DNA of 64,000 bases from Micromonospora sp. WMMD1082 (GCF_029626175.1 NZ_JARUBM010000002.1:4295001-4359000), one strand, 5' to 3'; positions 26,969-36,889 are shown, counted from the first letter of the stretch. A program made the numbers and translations. The notes: generated by a model not told the origin, from the sequence alone.

Positions 26969-27009
26969 GGTGGGGCCCGCTCGTCGCGCGGGACGGAACC
27001 CTGCCGCCC

Positions 27010-27015
27010 TAACCT
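27010..27015 (+). promoter_or_regulatory. -10 box, leaderless start of comEA
   Basis: TAACCT is followed by 6 nt and the GTG start at 27022. Confidence 0.55.
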
Positions 27016-27021
27016 CGCGCC

Positions 27022-28137
27022 GTGTCCAACGACGAGGAGACGGTGGTCCGGCAGCGCCTGTGGCGGCTGATGCCCGGCGCAGCGATGGACGGCCCCGACC
27101 TGCCGCCGGATGGCTTCCGGCTGCCGGATAAGCCTGTGCCGCTGGGTGGGCCTGTGCCGCTGGGTGGATCCGTGCCGCCGGTGTCGGGCCGTGATCCGAT
27201 GCCGCCGTCCGCCCGGGTTGCGCCGTCCGCGATGGACTGGCCGACCGCGCTGCTGCCCGTGCACGTCGCGGCCAACCCCGAGCCGGTCACCGCTGAGCCG
27301 GTCGAATCGGTCCCACCCGGTTCGCCCCGCGTTGCTGGTTCGCCTCGCGTTGCCGGTTTGGCCCGTGATATCGGTCCGGTTTGGGCTGCCGATCCTGTTC
27401 ATGTCGGGGCGGGGCCGGCGGAGGTCGAGCCGGATCAGACGGCCGACGAGGCGCCGGTGTCCCGGCTGCCCGGCGCGGGGGCGTTCGATCCGGGGCGGCG
27501 GGGAGTTCGGGCGCTCGCGGCCGTCGCCGTCCTGGTGGTGCTCGGCGCCGGCATCTGGACCTGGCGCTCCCGGCCACAGGTGGAGCCGGTCGTCGCCGTG
27601 ACCAGCAGCGCCGCGCTGCCGGATCCGTCGAGCACGGCCGGTGACGGGCCGGTCGATCCGGCCGAGCCGGCTGGTCAGGCCGAGGTGCCGACCGCTGAAC
27701 TGGTGGTCGCCGTCGCCGGCAAGGTCCGCCGGCCGGGACTGGTGCGGCTCCCGGCGGGGGCGCGGGTCGCCGACGCCGTCGATGCCGCCGGGGGCGCGTT
27801 GCCGGGAGTGGACGTCGCGATGCTGAACCCGGCCCGCAAGGTCAGCGACGGCGAGCTGATCCTGGTCGGCGTACCGGCGCCCACCGGGGCGGCGGCCGTG
27901 CCGCCCGGCGCCGGTCCGGCCGGGGGCGGCGACCCGGCCACGGGCGGGCGGGTCAACCTGAACACCGCGACGTCGACGCAGCTCCAAGCGCTACCCGGGG
28001 TGGGGCCGGTGCTCGCCCAGCGGATCATCGCGCATCGCGACCAGCACGGCGGCTTCCGGTCCGTCGGCGACCTGCGGCAGGTCAACGGCATCGGCGACGC
28101 ACGGTACGAGCAGCTCAAGGACCTGGTGACGGTGTGA
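27022..28137 (+). CDS. comEA: ComEA-like DNA-binding competence protein
   Basis: Predicted membrane-anchored receptor for double-stranded DNA. The 371-residue protein has a long disordered cytoplasmic N-terminal region, one membrane helix (RALAAVAVLVVLGAGIW), then a SLBB domain (VVAVAGKVRRPGLVRLPAGA) and a C-terminal helix-hairpin-helix (VNLNTATSTQLQALPGVGPV, then VNGIGDARYEQLKDLV). The disordered region contains two in-frame 18-nt duplications, PVPLGG twice (27133-27168) and SPRVAG twice. Its stop overlaps the comEC start (GTGA), a normal competence operon arrangement. Competence itself is rarely documented in this group. Confidence 0.92.
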   Translation: MSNDEETVVRQRLWRLMPGAAMDGPDLPPDGFRLPDKPVPLGGPVPLGGSVPPVSGRDPMPPSARVAPSAMDWPTALLPVHVAANPEPVTAEPVESVPPGSPRVAGSPRVAGLARDIGPVWAADPVHVGAGPAEVEPDQTADEAPVSRLPGAGAFDPGRRGVRALAAVAVLVVLGAGIWTWRSRPQVEPVVAVTSSAALPDPSSTAGDGPVDPAEPAGQAEVPTAELVVAVAGKVRRPGLVRLPAGARVADAVDAAGGALPGVDVAMLNPARKVSDGELILVGVPAPTGAAAVPPGAGPAGGGDPATGGRVNLNTATSTQLQALPGVGPVLAQRIIAHRDQHGGFRSVGDLRQVNGIGDARYEQLKDLVTV

Positions 28138-30635
28138 GCGCGGGAAGGGTACCGGCGTCCGGGCCGGCGCTGCCGGTCGACGGAGTGGTGCCGGTCGAGA
28201 GGGCGGTGCCGGTGGGCCGGGGTCACCTGGCTGAGCCACCGTCGACCGGGCCGGTCGACGGCGCGGTCGGCGCGGACGTGCCCGATCTCCGGCTGGCCGG
28301 GCTCGCCGCGGCCGCCTGGCTCACCGCGCTGGCCGGCCTACATCTCGACGCCCGGCGGGCGCTTCTGGTGGCGGCGGTCGCCGCCGGCCTCGCCGGGGCG
28401 GCGGCGCTGTGCATGCTCGGGTTCGCCGGTGGTCCGGGCCCGGTCGTCCGGCGCTACGGCTGGATTGCGGTGGCGGTGCTGATCGGCGTGGTCTGCGGCG
28501 GCGTGGCCACCTCGGCCCGGCTGGTCGTACGGGACGCGGCGCCGCTACGCGCGCTGGTCGACGAGCGGGCCCGGGTCACCGCCGAGGTGGTCGTCCGGGA
28601 CGACCCCAGGGCGGTACGCGGCGGCATCGTGGGTCGCCCGCCGACCCTGCTCGTGCGGACGAGGCTGGTGACCCTGGCCGGCCCGGCGGGGCAGCGGATC
28701 ACCGCACCGGCGCGCGTGCTGGTGCTCGCCAACGACCCGGCCTGGCGTGGCTTGCTGCCCGGGCAACGGCTCACGGCCGAGGGGCGTCTCGCCGCACCAC
28801 GCGGCGGCGACCTCACCGGCGCGGTGCTGATGGCCGTCGGCTCACCCGTCCTACTCGGCGCTCCCTCGGGGCTGCAACGGGCCGCCGGTCGCCTCCGGGC
28901 CGGCCTGCAGCAGGCGTGTACGCCGCTGCCCGACGATCCGGGCGGTCTGCTGCCCGGCCTGGTCGTCGGGGACACCAGCCGACTGCCCGATGCCGTGGAG
29001 GAGGACTTCCGGGCCACCGGGATGACGCATCTCAACGCCGTATCCGGGTCGAATGTCGCCATTGTGGTGGGTGCGGTGCTGCTGCTGGCCCGCTGGGCCC
29101 GCGCCGGTCCGGCCGTGGCCGCCGGCCTCTGCGGGGTGGCCCTGGTGGGCTTCGTCATCCTGGTCCGCCCATCGCCGAGCGTGGTGCGCGCGGCCACCAT
29201 GGGCGCGATCGGGCTCGCCGCGCTGGCCGCCGGCCGGCCCCGGGCGGCGGTGCCCGCGCTGGCGGCCGCCGTGGCGGCGCTGGTGCTGGTCGACCCGGAC
29301 CTGGCCGGCGACGCCGGCTTCGCGCTGTCCGTGCTGGCCACCGGTGGCCTGCTGCTGCTCGCCCCGGGCTGGCGGGACGGGCTGCGTCGACGGGGCGTAC
29401 CGCCGGGGGCGGCCGAGGCGCTGGCGGTGCCGGCCGCCGCACAACTCGCCTGTTCGCCGGTGATCGCCGGCCTGACCGGCACGGTCAGTCTCGTCGCGGT
29501 GCCGGCCAACCTGCTCGCGGTGCCGGCGATCGCCCCGGCCACGGTGCTCGGCGTGGTGGCGGCGACCGTGTCGCCGGTCTGGCCGGCGGGTGCCGAGGTC
29601 GTCGCCTGGCTGGCGCACTGGCCGGCCTGGTGGCTGGTGCTGGTCGCCCGGTACGGTGCCCGCCTGCCGGCGGGGAACCTGCCCTGGCCGGGCGGCGTGT
29701 CCGGGGCACTGCTGCTGGCCGCGTTGACCGTGGCGCTGCTGGTCGCCGTCCGGCGCCCCGTGGTACGTCGCCTGGTGGCGGTCTGCACCGTCGCGGTCGT
29801 GCTCGGCACCGTGCCGGTCCGGGTGATCGCTCCGGGATGGCCGCCGACCGGGTGGGTCGTCACGGCCTGCGCGGTCGGTCAGGGCGACACGGTGCTGCTG
29901 CCGGTGGCGGCCGGCCGGGCGGTCGTGGTCGATGCCGGCCCGGATCCGGCGGCGGCGGACGCCTGCCTGCGCCGCCTCGGCGTACGTCGGGTGCCGCTGC
30001 TGGTGGTCAGCCACTTCCACGTCGACCACACCGGAGGCGTGGCCGGGGTCTTCCGGGGGCGGCGGGTGGACGCGGTGCTGACTCCGCAGTGGCCGGAGCC
30101 GGCGGTCGGCCGGGGTCTGGTGCACACCACCGCCGCGGCGCACGGCACCCCGGTGACGGACGCCCCGGCCGGATGGCGCTACCGGGCCGGCGCGGTCGAC
30201 CTCGTGGTCATCGGTCCGCCGTACCCGATGCGGGGAACCCGGTCGGATCCGAACAACAACTCCCTGGTGCTGCTCGCCACGGTCGCCGGGGTGCGGATCC
30301 TGCTGACCGGCGATGCCGAGACCGAGGAGCAGCAGGCGTTGCGGGAGCACCTGCCGCTGCCGGCGTTGCGGGCCGACGTGCTCAAGATTCCGCACCATGG
30401 CAGCGCGTACCAGGATCCGGCCTTCCTGGATGCGGTCCGGCCCACGGTCGCGCTGGTGCCGGTGGGCGCGGGCAACACCTACGGCCACCCCAACGAGGCG
30501 GTGCTGGCCCGGCTGGCCCGGGGCGGCGCCAGGGTGCTGCGTACCGACATCGAGGGGGACGTGGCGGCGGTGCGGGGGCCCTCCGGGCTTGCCGTGGTGA
30601 GCGGGGGAGTCGACCAGGGCCGACTGAAGCGGTGA
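28134..30635 (+). CDS. comEC: ComEC/Rec2 DNA-uptake channel
   Basis: Polytopic membrane protein that carries single-stranded DNA across the membrane. The 833-residue protein has an N-terminal region with helices and a DUF4131-like part, then the competence domain with FRATGMTHLNAVSGSNVAIV and many helices. A C-terminal metallo-beta-lactamase-like domain follows, with SHFHVDHTGG (metal motif), LLTGDAE and KIPHHGSAY. That domain has nuclease features in other ComEC proteins. It is full length and intact, and translationally coupled to comEA. Confidence 0.94.
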   Translation: MSAGRVPASGPALPVDGVVPVERAVPVGRGHLAEPPSTGPVDGAVGADVPDLRLAGLAAAAWLTALAGLHLDARRALLVAAVAAGLAGAAALCMLGFAGGPGPVVRRYGWIAVAVLIGVVCGGVATSARLVVRDAAPLRALVDERARVTAEVVVRDDPRAVRGGIVGRPPTLLVRTRLVTLAGPAGQRITAPARVLVLANDPAWRGLLPGQRLTAEGRLAAPRGGDLTGAVLMAVGSPVLLGAPSGLQRAAGRLRAGLQQACTPLPDDPGGLLPGLVVGDTSRLPDAVEEDFRATGMTHLNAVSGSNVAIVVGAVLLLARWARAGPAVAAGLCGVALVGFVILVRPSPSVVRAATMGAIGLAALAAGRPRAAVPALAAAVAALVLVDPDLAGDAGFALSVLATGGLLLLAPGWRDGLRRRGVPPGAAEALAVPAAAQLACSPVIAGLTGTVSLVAVPANLLAVPAIAPATVLGVVAATVSPVWPAGAEVVAWLAHWPAWWLVLVARYGARLPAGNLPWPGGVSGALLLAALTVALLVAVRRPVVRRLVAVCTVAVVLGTVPVRVIAPGWPPTGWVVTACAVGQGDTVLLPVAAGRAVVVDAGPDPAAADACLRRLGVRRVPLLVVSHFHVDHTGGVAGVFRGRRVDAVLTPQWPEPAVGRGLVHTTAAAHGTPVTDAPAGWRYRAGAVDLVVIGPPYPMRGTRSDPNNNSLVLLATVAGVRILLTGDAETEEQQALREHLPLPALRADVLKIPHHGSAYQDPAFLDAVRPTVALVPVGAGNTYGHPNEAVLARLARGGARVLRTDIEGDVAAVRGPSGLAVVSGGVDQGRLKR

Positions 30636-30642
30636 ATCGACG

Positions 30643-30690
30643 TTGACTTACGGGGAAAAGAGGAAAATAAGCTATATGTCTGGATTTGCG
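30643..30690 (+). promoter_or_regulatory. AT-rich island upstream of holA, possible promoter
   Basis: About 48 nt are clearly A/T-richer than the surroundings, with TTGACT (30643-30648) and TAAGCT (30668-30673) separated by 19 nt. The spacing is slightly long for a housekeeping promoter. No other place in the window shows such an A-rich run outside promoters. Confidence 0.4.
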
Positions 30691-30765
30691 CTGAGTGCGG
30701 GGTCTGCCGGCACAGTCCGGACGAGCAGGCTGGACCAGGCAGCCGAGCGTGCGAATATGGGCGGC

Positions 30766-31737
30766 GTGACCGCCGCCAGTGCCGCTCCTATTGTGCTTGT
30801 CCTCGGTGACGAGGAGCTGCTCGCCACGCGTGCGGTGACCGAAACCGTCGCCGCCGCCCGGGTCGCCGACCCCGACGCCGACGTGCGCGAGTATCAGGCC
30901 GGGCAGCTCACCGTCGGCGAGATCGATGAGATGCTCAGCCCGTCGCTGTTCGGCGGGCGCCGGGTCCTGGTGCTCCGGTCCGGCCAGGACGCCCGCAAGG
31001 ACCTGGTCACCGCCCTGCTGGCGTACGCCAAGAACCCCGACCCGGACGTGCAGCTCGTCGTGGCGCACCTCGGGGCGGCGAAGGGCAGGGCATTCGCCGA
31101 CGGGCTCAAGTCGGCCGGCGCCCGGGTCGTGCCGGTCGCCAAACTCAAGGGGCATCGGGACCGGGTGGCCTTCGTCCGCGACGAGATCCGCCGGGCCGGC
31201 GGGCGGTGCACGGACGACGCCGCCGAGGCGCTGATCGCGGCGGTCGGCAACGACCTGCGGGAACTCGCCGCGGCCTGTTCGCAGCTGATGGCCGACACCG
31301 ACGGCCGGGTCGGCGCCGACACCGTGGCCCGCTACTACCGGGGTCGGGTGGAGGTGAGCGGCTTCACGGTGGCCGACGCCACGATGGTCGGTGACCTGCC
31401 GGGTGCCCTGGAGGCGTTGCGCTGGGCGCTGCACGTGGGCGTGGATCCGGTGCCGATCGCCGACGCCCTCGCCGACGGGATCCGTACGGTCGCCCGGGTC
31501 GCCTCGGCCGGCCGGGGCAGTTCCTACCAGCTCGCCAGCAGCCTGGGCATGCCACCGTGGAAGGTCGAACGGGCCCAACGGCAGGCCCGTGGCTGGACGC
31601 CCGACGGGCTGGTCCGCGCCATGCGCGCGGCGGCGGAGTGCAACGCGGCGGTCAAGGGCGGCTCGGACGACCGGGCGTACGCGCTGGAGAAGGCCGTCTT
31701 CTCGGTGGCCGCCGCGCGGCAGGGCGGCGCCAGGTGA
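30766..31737 (+). CDS. holA: DNA polymerase III delta subunit
   Basis: Clamp-loader subunit that opens the sliding clamp. The 323-residue protein begins with IVLVLGDEELLATRAV and shows the HolA pattern: YQAGQLTVGEIDEMLSPSLF, RVLVLRSGQD and LVVAHLG. Near the C terminus are ALEALRWALHVGVDPVPIA and RQARGWTPDGLVRAM. I prefer the GTG at 30766, 7 nt after GAATAT; the ATG at 30757 is possible. The usual order comEA-comEC-holA-rpsT is kept. Its stop overlaps the next gene. Confidence 0.92.
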   Translation: MTAASAAPIVLVLGDEELLATRAVTETVAAARVADPDADVREYQAGQLTVGEIDEMLSPSLFGGRRVLVLRSGQDARKDLVTALLAYAKNPDPDVQLVVAHLGAAKGRAFADGLKSAGARVVPVAKLKGHRDRVAFVRDEIRRAGGRCTDDAAEALIAAVGNDLRELAAACSQLMADTDGRVGADTVARYYRGRVEVSGFTVADATMVGDLPGALEALRWALHVGVDPVPIADALADGIRTVARVASAGRGSSYQLASSLGMPPWKVERAQRQARGWTPDGLVRAMRAAAECNAAVKGGSDDRAYALEKAVFSVAAARQGGAR

Positions 31738-32258
31738 GCGGAGCCCTCCGTGGCACGTGGGCCACGATCCCGGCCGACGAGGAGCGGTTCCGTCCGCTCT
31801 ACGCCCGGGTGCTCGGGCTGCGTTTCGTCAACCCGGGCGGGGTGCTCTGCTTCATCTTCTTCGAGGGAACGATCGCGCTGGCGGCCCTGCTCGCGCTCGC
31901 CGAACTGGTGACGTGGTGGGCGGTGCTGGTCCTGCCCGCGGCGGTGGCCGTCATGGTCAAGCTCAACGATCTGGTGGCCGCCGTGGTGGTCCGCGCCGCC
32001 GCCGCCGTACCCGAGCAGGAACGTGACCGGTTCCGGCGGCAGATGGAGCCGGTGGTCGGGAAGGCCCGGGTGGACTGGCTGTGGCACAGCGTGCCCGGTG
32101 TGGTGGTGCGTGCCGAGCCGGTGGAGGACGAGCCTCCCGACGCGGCGCCACCGGCACCGCGGCCGATGTTGCCCGCCGCGGGCGAGCCCGATCAGGAAGC
32201 ACCGGATCGGGGCGGGCAAGCGCCGCGCCGACCGGGCACCACCGAGCCGGGGTCCTGA
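31734..32258 (+). CDS. Membrane protein of unknown function
   Basis: I do not recognise the family. The 174-residue protein has two predicted membrane helices in a hairpin (LCFIFFEGTIALAALLALAE and TWWAVLVLPAAVAVMV), followed by a charged stretch (QERDRFRRQMEPVVG) and a proline-rich disordered tail. The GTG start overlaps the holA stop, so the two are co-translated. A weak CTCCC-gca-GGGAG hairpin follows the stop. Confidence 0.75.
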   Translation: MSGALRGTWATIPADEERFRPLYARVLGLRFVNPGGVLCFIFFEGTIALAALLALAELVTWWAVLVLPAAVAVMVKLNDLVAAVVVRAAAAVPEQERDRFRRQMEPVVGKARVDWLWHSVPGVVVRAEPVEDEPPDAAPPAPRPMLPAAGEPDQEAPDRGGQAPRRPGTTEPGS

Positions 32259-32351
32259 TCACACTCCCGCAGGGAGCGCCCGGGTGCCGGGACCTTGGGA
32301 TCCCCGCGCGTCGGGCCGCCATCGGAGCCGCGACCCCGGGCGGGACGTGCT

Positions 32352-32380
32352 GAAGCCCCGAGGCATCGCCCCGGGGCTTC
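32352..32380 (-). terminator. Hairpin terminator of rpsT
   Basis: GAAGCCCCG (32352-32360) pairs with CGGGGCTTC (32372-32380), 9 bp with an 11-nt loop, 22 nt after the rpsT stop on the minus strand. Confidence 0.75.
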
Positions 32381-32401
32381 CGTCAGGCCTGAGGCGCCGG
32401 C

Positions 32402-32668
32402 TCAGGAGGCGAGCGACGCGACGCGCTTGGCGATCGCGGACTTGCGGTTCGCGGCCTGGTTGCCGTGGATGACGCCCTTGCTGGCCGCCTTGTCCAGCTT
32501 GCGCGAGGCGTCCTGCATGAGGGCGGTGGCCTTCTCGACGTCACCGGCCTCAGCGGCCTCGTGGAACTTGCGGATGGCGGTCTTCAGCGACGACTTGACC
32601 GACTTGTTACGCAGCCGGCGCTTCTCGTTCTGCCGGTTGCGCTTGATCTGGGACTTGATGTTCGCCAC
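32402..32668 (-). CDS. rpsT: 30S ribosomal protein S20
   Basis: Small-subunit protein of 88 residues, the normal length, rich in lysine and arginine. It starts (GTG) [20 protein letters not shown] and contains [19 protein letters not shown] and [19 protein letters not shown]. It is encoded opposite to holA, the standard place in actinobacteria, with its own terminator. Confidence 0.98.
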   Translation of the reverse strand: MANIKSQIKRNRQNEKRRLRNKSVKSSLKTAIRKFHEAAEAGDVEKATALMQDASRKLDKAASKGVIHGNQAANRKSAIAKRVASLAS

Positions 32669-32793
32669 GCGACAGCCTCGTCTTGATAGCTCGGGTTGGT
32701 CAGCTTGCGCGCGACGAAGCATGCGTCATCGCTGCGCGAAGAGCCAGGTTACCAGGTCGGTCCGGACGGGCCAAAACGGCACCGGGACAGCGA

Positions 32794-33780
32794 TCAGGTC
32801 CAGCCTCGTCGTCGCGCCAGCCAGCCGAGTGCCTGCTCGCCGGTCCATCGCTGGTGCGCCGGTAGGTGGATCGACGCGGTCGGCGGCGCGGACGTCGCGG
32901 CGGTGAGGTGGTAGCCGGCCAGCGCGGCCAGCGTCACGTCGAGGGCGTCCGGGGGCGCGTGCACGGTGGCCGGGTGCGTGGCGAAGAGGGGGTCGACGTC
33001 CAGCCCGCTGGCGTACCCGGTGATCAGCAGGTTGGCCAGGTCGAACCAGGCCGGCCCGTGGCAGAGCCACGGCCAGTCACAGAACCAGGCCGTGCCGGCC
33101 CGGTCGATCAGCACGTTGTCCACCCGCAGGTCGCCGTGGGTCAGCCCGGTCGCCTCGGTGGCGTAGCCGGGCAGGCGCGACTCCAGGGCGACCAGCTCGG
33201 CCAGCCGGCCCCGTGCCGGGGCGGGCAGCGGCGGCAGCGGTTCCCGGCCGGCGGCCACCTCGTCCCACCAGAGGATGTCGGCGCGGGCGAGATCGGCCAG
33301 CCGGGGCAGCCCGAGGGCGACCAGTTCGGCCGGCGGATCGGCGAGCGCGGCGGCGAGGTCGGCGTAGCCGGTGAGGGTGGCGGTCAGCTCGCCCGGATCC
33401 CAGGGCAGCCGGGGCGGGTGGCCGTCGACCGGGTCCAGGCAGAGCGCGTACCAGCCCGCCTCCCAGAGGGTCCAGCGCAGCCGGGGCACCGGCAGGCCGG
33501 CCGGCAGCCGGGCGAGGATCGCCGCCTCGCGGGCGTACCAGTCGACCAGATGCGGTTGCTCGGCGCGGGGCGCGGCCTTGACGAACGCGCTGCCCCCGTC
33601 GGCGGTGCGCAGCACCGCGGCGAAGCCCCGGGTGAAGCCGGCGCCGGCGGTGGCGGCGGCGACCACCGGTGCGCCGAGCCGGGCCGACAGCGCGGACCGT
33701 ACCGTCCCCGGCAGCGTGTGCCACGGCGGCCGCTGGGCGGTCGCCTGGTACGGCACGGGTGGCGGGGACGGGATGCTCAC
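32794..33780 (-). CDS. Aminoglycoside phosphotransferase-family kinase
   Basis: Predicted small-molecule kinase of the APH/choline kinase fold, 328 residues. The catalytic loop is [14 protein letters not shown] and the metal-binding segment is [20 protein letters not shown], where the usual DxD pattern reads CDWPW. The N-lobe lysine is in AFVKAAPRA. The GTG start at 33780 lies 6 nt after CAGCAT, a weak leaderless-type -10 box. Such proteins are common in actinomycetes, and the name does not imply antibiotic resistance. Substrate unknown. Confidence 0.85.
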   Translation of the reverse strand: MSIPSPPPVPYQATAQRPPWHTLPGTVRSALSARLGAPVVAAATAGAGFTRGFAAVLRTADGGSAFVKAAPRAEQPHLVDWYAREAAILARLPAGLPVPRLRWTLWEAGWYALCLDPVDGHPPRLPWDPGELTATLTGYADLAAALADPPAELVALGLPRLADLARADILWWDEVAAGREPLPPLPAPARGRLAELVALESRLPGYATEATGLTHGDLRVDNVLIDRAGTAWFCDWPWLCHGPAWFDLANLLITGYASGLDVDPLFATHPATVHAPPDALDVTLAALAGYHLTAATSAPPTASIHLPAHQRWTGEQALGWLARRRGWT

Positions 33781-33867
33781 CCGACCATGCTGCCCGGTCA
33801 CCGGGGGCACGGCGATACCCGGCGCGGATCCGGGCACCCGGGGCGGTGTCTGCCAGACTGCCAGGCC

Positions 33868-34401
33868 ATGAGGACCGACGACTTCTGGCAGTTGATCGAC
33901 CGCGCCCGCAGCGGCGGGGGAGCGCCGGACGCCGTCGCGGCCCGGGCCGTCGTGCTGCTCGCCGCCCACGACACCGAGGAGATCGTCGGGTACGCCCACC
34001 ACCAGCAACGGGTCCTCGCCGCGTCCTACCGGGTGGACCTCTGGGGCGCCGCGTACCTGATCAACGGGGGTGCCTCCGACGACGGCTTCGAGTACTTCCG
34101 TGGCTGGTTGATGACCCAGGGGCGGGCGGTCTTCGCCCGCGCGGTGGCCGACCCGGACTCGCTGGCCGAACTGCCCCAGGTGCGGGCCGCCTCGCTCAGC
34201 GGCGAGGAGTTCGAGTGCGAGTCCATGCTGGCCGTGCCGTGGGACGCGTACCGCAGGGCGACCGCGACCGACCTGCCGGCGGACCGCGAGGCGGCACCGG
34301 CACCGGACCTGAACGAGTTCTGGGACTTCGACGACCCCGACGAGGCCCGGCGCCGGCTGCCCCGGCTCGCCGCCCTCTTCGTGGAGCCGCCGCAGGAGTA
34401 A
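33868..34401 (+). CDS. DUF4240 domain protein
   Basis: A 177-residue soluble protein. [34 protein letters not shown] and [19 protein letters not shown] are typical of the DUF4240 family, whose role is unknown. The C-terminal part is more acidic ([20 protein letters not shown]). It starts 8 nt after CAGACT, a near-consensus -10 box, and is divergent from the phosphotransferase gene with 87 nt between. Confidence 0.85.
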   Translation: MRTDDFWQLIDRARSGGGAPDAVAARAVVLLAAHDTEEIVGYAHHQQRVLAASYRVDLWGAAYLINGGASDDGFEYFRGWLMTQGRAVFARAVADPDSLAELPQVRAASLSGEEFECESMLAVPWDAYRRATATDLPADREAAPAPDLNEFWDFDDPDEARRRLPRLAALFVEPPQE

Positions 34402-34508
34402 GGAGAGCGGGGTTCGCCCGCGCGGTGGCTGCCCGCCGGGGACGTGGGAGCATAGAGGGGGCCGGCGTGCGTCGGCCCGCTCACGTCAGCCGACCAGAAC
34501 GGACCGCT

Positions 34509-36386
34509 GTGCCACCGACGCTCGATTCCGGCGCGAACGCTCCTGGTGCCACCGACCCGGCACGGATCAGGAACTTCTGCATCATCGCCCACATCGACCA
34601 CGGGAAGTCGACCCTGGCCGACCGGATGTTGCAGCTCACCGGGGTGGTCGATCCGCGACAGATGCGCGCGCAGTATCTCGACCGGATGGACATCGAGCGC
34701 GAGCGTGGCATCACCATCAAGAGCCAGGCGGTCCGGATGCCGTGGACCATCCGGGAGGGCGATCGGGCCGGCGAACAGGCCGTGCTCAACATGATCGACA
34801 CTCCCGGCCACGTCGACTTCACCTACGAGGTGTCCCGGTCGTTGGCCGCCTGCGAGGGCGCGATCCTGCTGGTCGACGCGGCCCAGGGCATCGAGGCGCA
34901 GACGCTGGCCAACCTGTATCTGGCGCTGGAGAACGACCTGCACGTGATCCCGGTGCTCAACAAGATCGATCTGCCGGCCGCGCAGCCGGAGAAGTACGCC
35001 GAGGAGCTGGCCCACCTGATCGGCGGCGACCCGGCGGACTGCATCCGGGTCTCCGGCAAGACCGGCGAGGGGGTGCCGTACCTGCTCGACGAGATCGTCC
35101 GGCAGTTCACCCCGCCGGTCGGCGACGCCGAGGCCCCGGCCCGCGCGATGATCTTCGACTCGGTCTACGACGTCTACCGGGGCGTGGTCACCTACGTCCG
35201 GGTGATCGACGGGCGGATCGGTGCCCGGGACCGGATCAAGATGATGTCCACCGCTGCGGTGCACGAGCTGCTGGAGATCGGGGTCATCTCGCCGGAGATG
35301 GTGAAGGCCGACGCGCTCGGCGTCGGCGAGGTCGGTTACCTGATCACCGGCGTGAAGGACGTGCGCCAGTCCCGGGTGGGTGACACGATCACCATCAACG
35401 GGCGGCCAGCGGCCGAGCCGCTCGGCGGCTACAAGGACCCGAAGCCGATGGTCTACTCCGGCCTGTACCCGATCGACGGGTCGGACTACCCGGCCCTGCG
35501 GGACGCGCTGGACAAGCTCAAGCTCAACGACGCCGCGCTGACCTACGAGCCGGAGACCTCCGGCGCGCTCGGCTTCGGGTTCCGCTGCGGCTTCCTCGGC
35601 CTGCTCCACCTGGAGATCATCCGGGAGCGGCTGGAGCGGGAGTTCAACCTGGACCTCATCTCGACCGCGCCCAACGTGGTGTACCGGGCGATCCAGGAGG
35701 ACGGCGAGGAGGTCGTGGTCACCAACCCGAGCGAGTACCCGACCGGCAAGATCGCCGAGGTGTACGAGCCGGTGGTGCGGGCCACCGTGCTCACCCCGAA
35801 CGACTACGTCGGTGCGGTGATGGAGCTGTGCCAGGGCCGCCGGGGCAGCCTGCTCGGCATGGACTACCTCTCCGCCGACCGGGTGGAGCTGCGCTACACG
35901 CTGCCCCTCGCCGAGATCATCTTCGACTTCTTCGACCAGCTGAAGAGCCGGACCAAGGGCTACGCCTCGCTGGACTACGAGCCCTCCGGCGAGCAGGCGT
36001 CCGAGCTGGTGAAGGTCGACATCCTGCTGCACGGCGAGCCGGTGGACGCGTTCAGCGCGATCGTGCACAAGGACAAGGCGTACGGCTACGGCACCACGAT
36101 CGCCGCGAAGCTGCGCAACCTGATCCCGCGCCAGCAGTTCGAGGTGCCGATCCAGGCCGCCATCGGCAGCCGGGTCATCGCCCGGGAGACGATCCGCGCG
36201 ATCCGTAAGGACGTGCTCGCCAAGTGCTACGGCGGTGACATCAGCCGCAAGCGCAAGCTGCTGGAGAAGCAGAAGGAGGGCAAGAAGCGGATGAAGATGG
36301 TGGGTCGGGTGGAGGTGCCACAGGAGGCCTTCATCGCCGCACTCTCCTCCGACTCCGGCGACGGGAAGCCGGCCGGAAAGAAGTAG
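34509..36386 (+). CDS. lepA: Elongation factor 4 (LepA)
   Basis: Ribosome-binding GTPase that can back-translocate stalled ribosomes and aids initiation. The 625-residue protein has the G1 motif AHIDHGKST, the G3 motif DTPGHVDFT and NKIDLPAA (G4). The LepA C-terminal domain includes [19 protein letters not shown] and ends in [17 protein letters not shown], the signature that separates LepA from EF-G. The GTG start is the first position that gives the usual actinobacterial N-terminal extension; the ribosome binding site is weak. Confidence 0.95.
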   Translation: MPPTLDSGANAPGATDPARIRNFCIIAHIDHGKSTLADRMLQLTGVVDPRQMRAQYLDRMDIERERGITIKSQAVRMPWTIREGDRAGEQAVLNMIDTPGHVDFTYEVSRSLAACEGAILLVDAAQGIEAQTLANLYLALENDLHVIPVLNKIDLPAAQPEKYAEELAHLIGGDPADCIRVSGKTGEGVPYLLDEIVRQFTPPVGDAEAPARAMIFDSVYDVYRGVVTYVRVIDGRIGARDRIKMMSTAAVHELLEIGVISPEMVKADALGVGEVGYLITGVKDVRQSRVGDTITINGRPAAEPLGGYKDPKPMVYSGLYPIDGSDYPALRDALDKLKLNDAALTYEPETSGALGFGFRCGFLGLLHLEIIRERLEREFNLDLISTAPNVVYRAIQEDGEEVVVTNPSEYPTGKIAEVYEPVVRATVLTPNDYVGAVMELCQGRRGSLLGMDYLSADRVELRYTLPLAEIIFDFFDQLKSRTKGYASLDYEPSGEQASELVKVDILLHGEPVDAFSAIVHKDKAYGYGTTIAAKLRNLIPRQQFEVPIQAAIGSRVIARETIRAIRKDVLAKCYGGDISRKRKLLEKQKEGKKRMKMVGRVEVPQEAFIAALSSDSGDGKPAGKK

Positions 36387-36466
36387 CCCTGCCATCGGGT
36401 GCCGCGCGGCGACGTGCGGAAACCGGTGTGTCATCGACGGACGACATGATCGGCGATGCTCCGGTC

Positions 36467-36493
36467 GGTTTGGGGATTCGGCGCCGAGGGAAT
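36467..36493 (+). promoter_or_regulatory. Stress-sigma-like promoter 1
   Basis: GGTTT (36467-36471), 16 nt, then GGGAAT (36488-36493). This fits the SigF/SigB-type actinobacterial pattern GnTTT-N14-17-GGGTAT. The same spacing occurs before the neighbouring paralogue. Confidence 0.6.
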
Positions 36494-36551
36494 CTGATCG
36501 GCACGACAGAAACCCCCGCCGAATGACATCTTCTGGTTAAGGAGAGCCGCC

Positions 36552-36842
36552 ATGGAGCTCACTGTCTGGGGCATCATCACCGCGCTGTTCGTCGGTCTGA
36601 TCATCGGTGCGCTGGGCCGCCTCGTGGTCCCGGGTCGGCAGGACATGCCGATCTGGCTGCACATGATCATTGGTGTCGGCGCGGCGCTGCTCGGCACCGT
36701 GCTCGCCCGCGCGATGGGCATCGCCACGGTGACCGCCGGTATCGACTGGGCGGAACTGGCCGTCCAGGTGGCGCTGGCCGCGATCGCGGTCGCGCTGGTC
36801 GCCGGCGTCGGGAGTCGCCGACGCGGCGTCACCCATCGGTAA
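36552..36842 (+). CDS. GlsB/YeaQ/YmgE-family membrane protein, copy 1
   Basis: A 96-residue protein with three predicted helices (VWGIITALFVGLIIGALGRL, MIIGVGAALLGTVLA, VQVALAAIAVALVAGV). It carries the family motif LGRLVVPGRQ after helix 1. Members are general-stress membrane proteins, once called transglycosylase-associated; the mechanism is unknown. The ATG has AAGGAGAG before it. A second copy follows with its own promoter and terminator. The two proteins are nearly identical over the first 50 residues, so this is a recent tandem duplication. Confidence 0.93.
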   Translation: MELTVWGIITALFVGLIIGALGRLVVPGRQDMPIWLHMIIGVGAALLGTVLARAMGIATVTAGIDWAELAVQVALAAIAVALVAGVGSRRRGVTHR

Positions 36843-36855
36843 CCGCACCTGCCCC

Positions 36856-36889
36856 GACGGGCGCCCGGCCACTCGGCCGGGCGCCCGTC
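36856..36889 (+). terminator. Terminator between the two GlsB genes
   Basis: A perfect 15-bp stem (36856-36870 with 36875-36889) has a tetraloop ACTC and starts 14 nt after the stop codon. Confidence 0.85.

Larger units (their letters stand above)
26702..27021. other. Intergenic region of 320 nt
   Basis: It contains the second TTGCGGCAT palindrome (26774-26824), two DnaA-box-like 9-mers (26942-26968) and the -10 box of comEA (27010-27015). The first 70 nt repeat variants of CGCTGGCGCG and look like decayed sequence. No convincing gene is seen. Confidence 0.6.

Noticed and set aside
30643..30765. holA starting at TTG 30643 with a 41-residue extension
   Set aside because: The extension is encoded by the A-rich island with atypical codons, and homologous HolA proteins start near IVLVLGDEE.
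34026..36434. A minus-strand open frame of about 800 codons opposite lepA
   Set aside because: A shadow frame; lepA motifs on the plus strand are complete.
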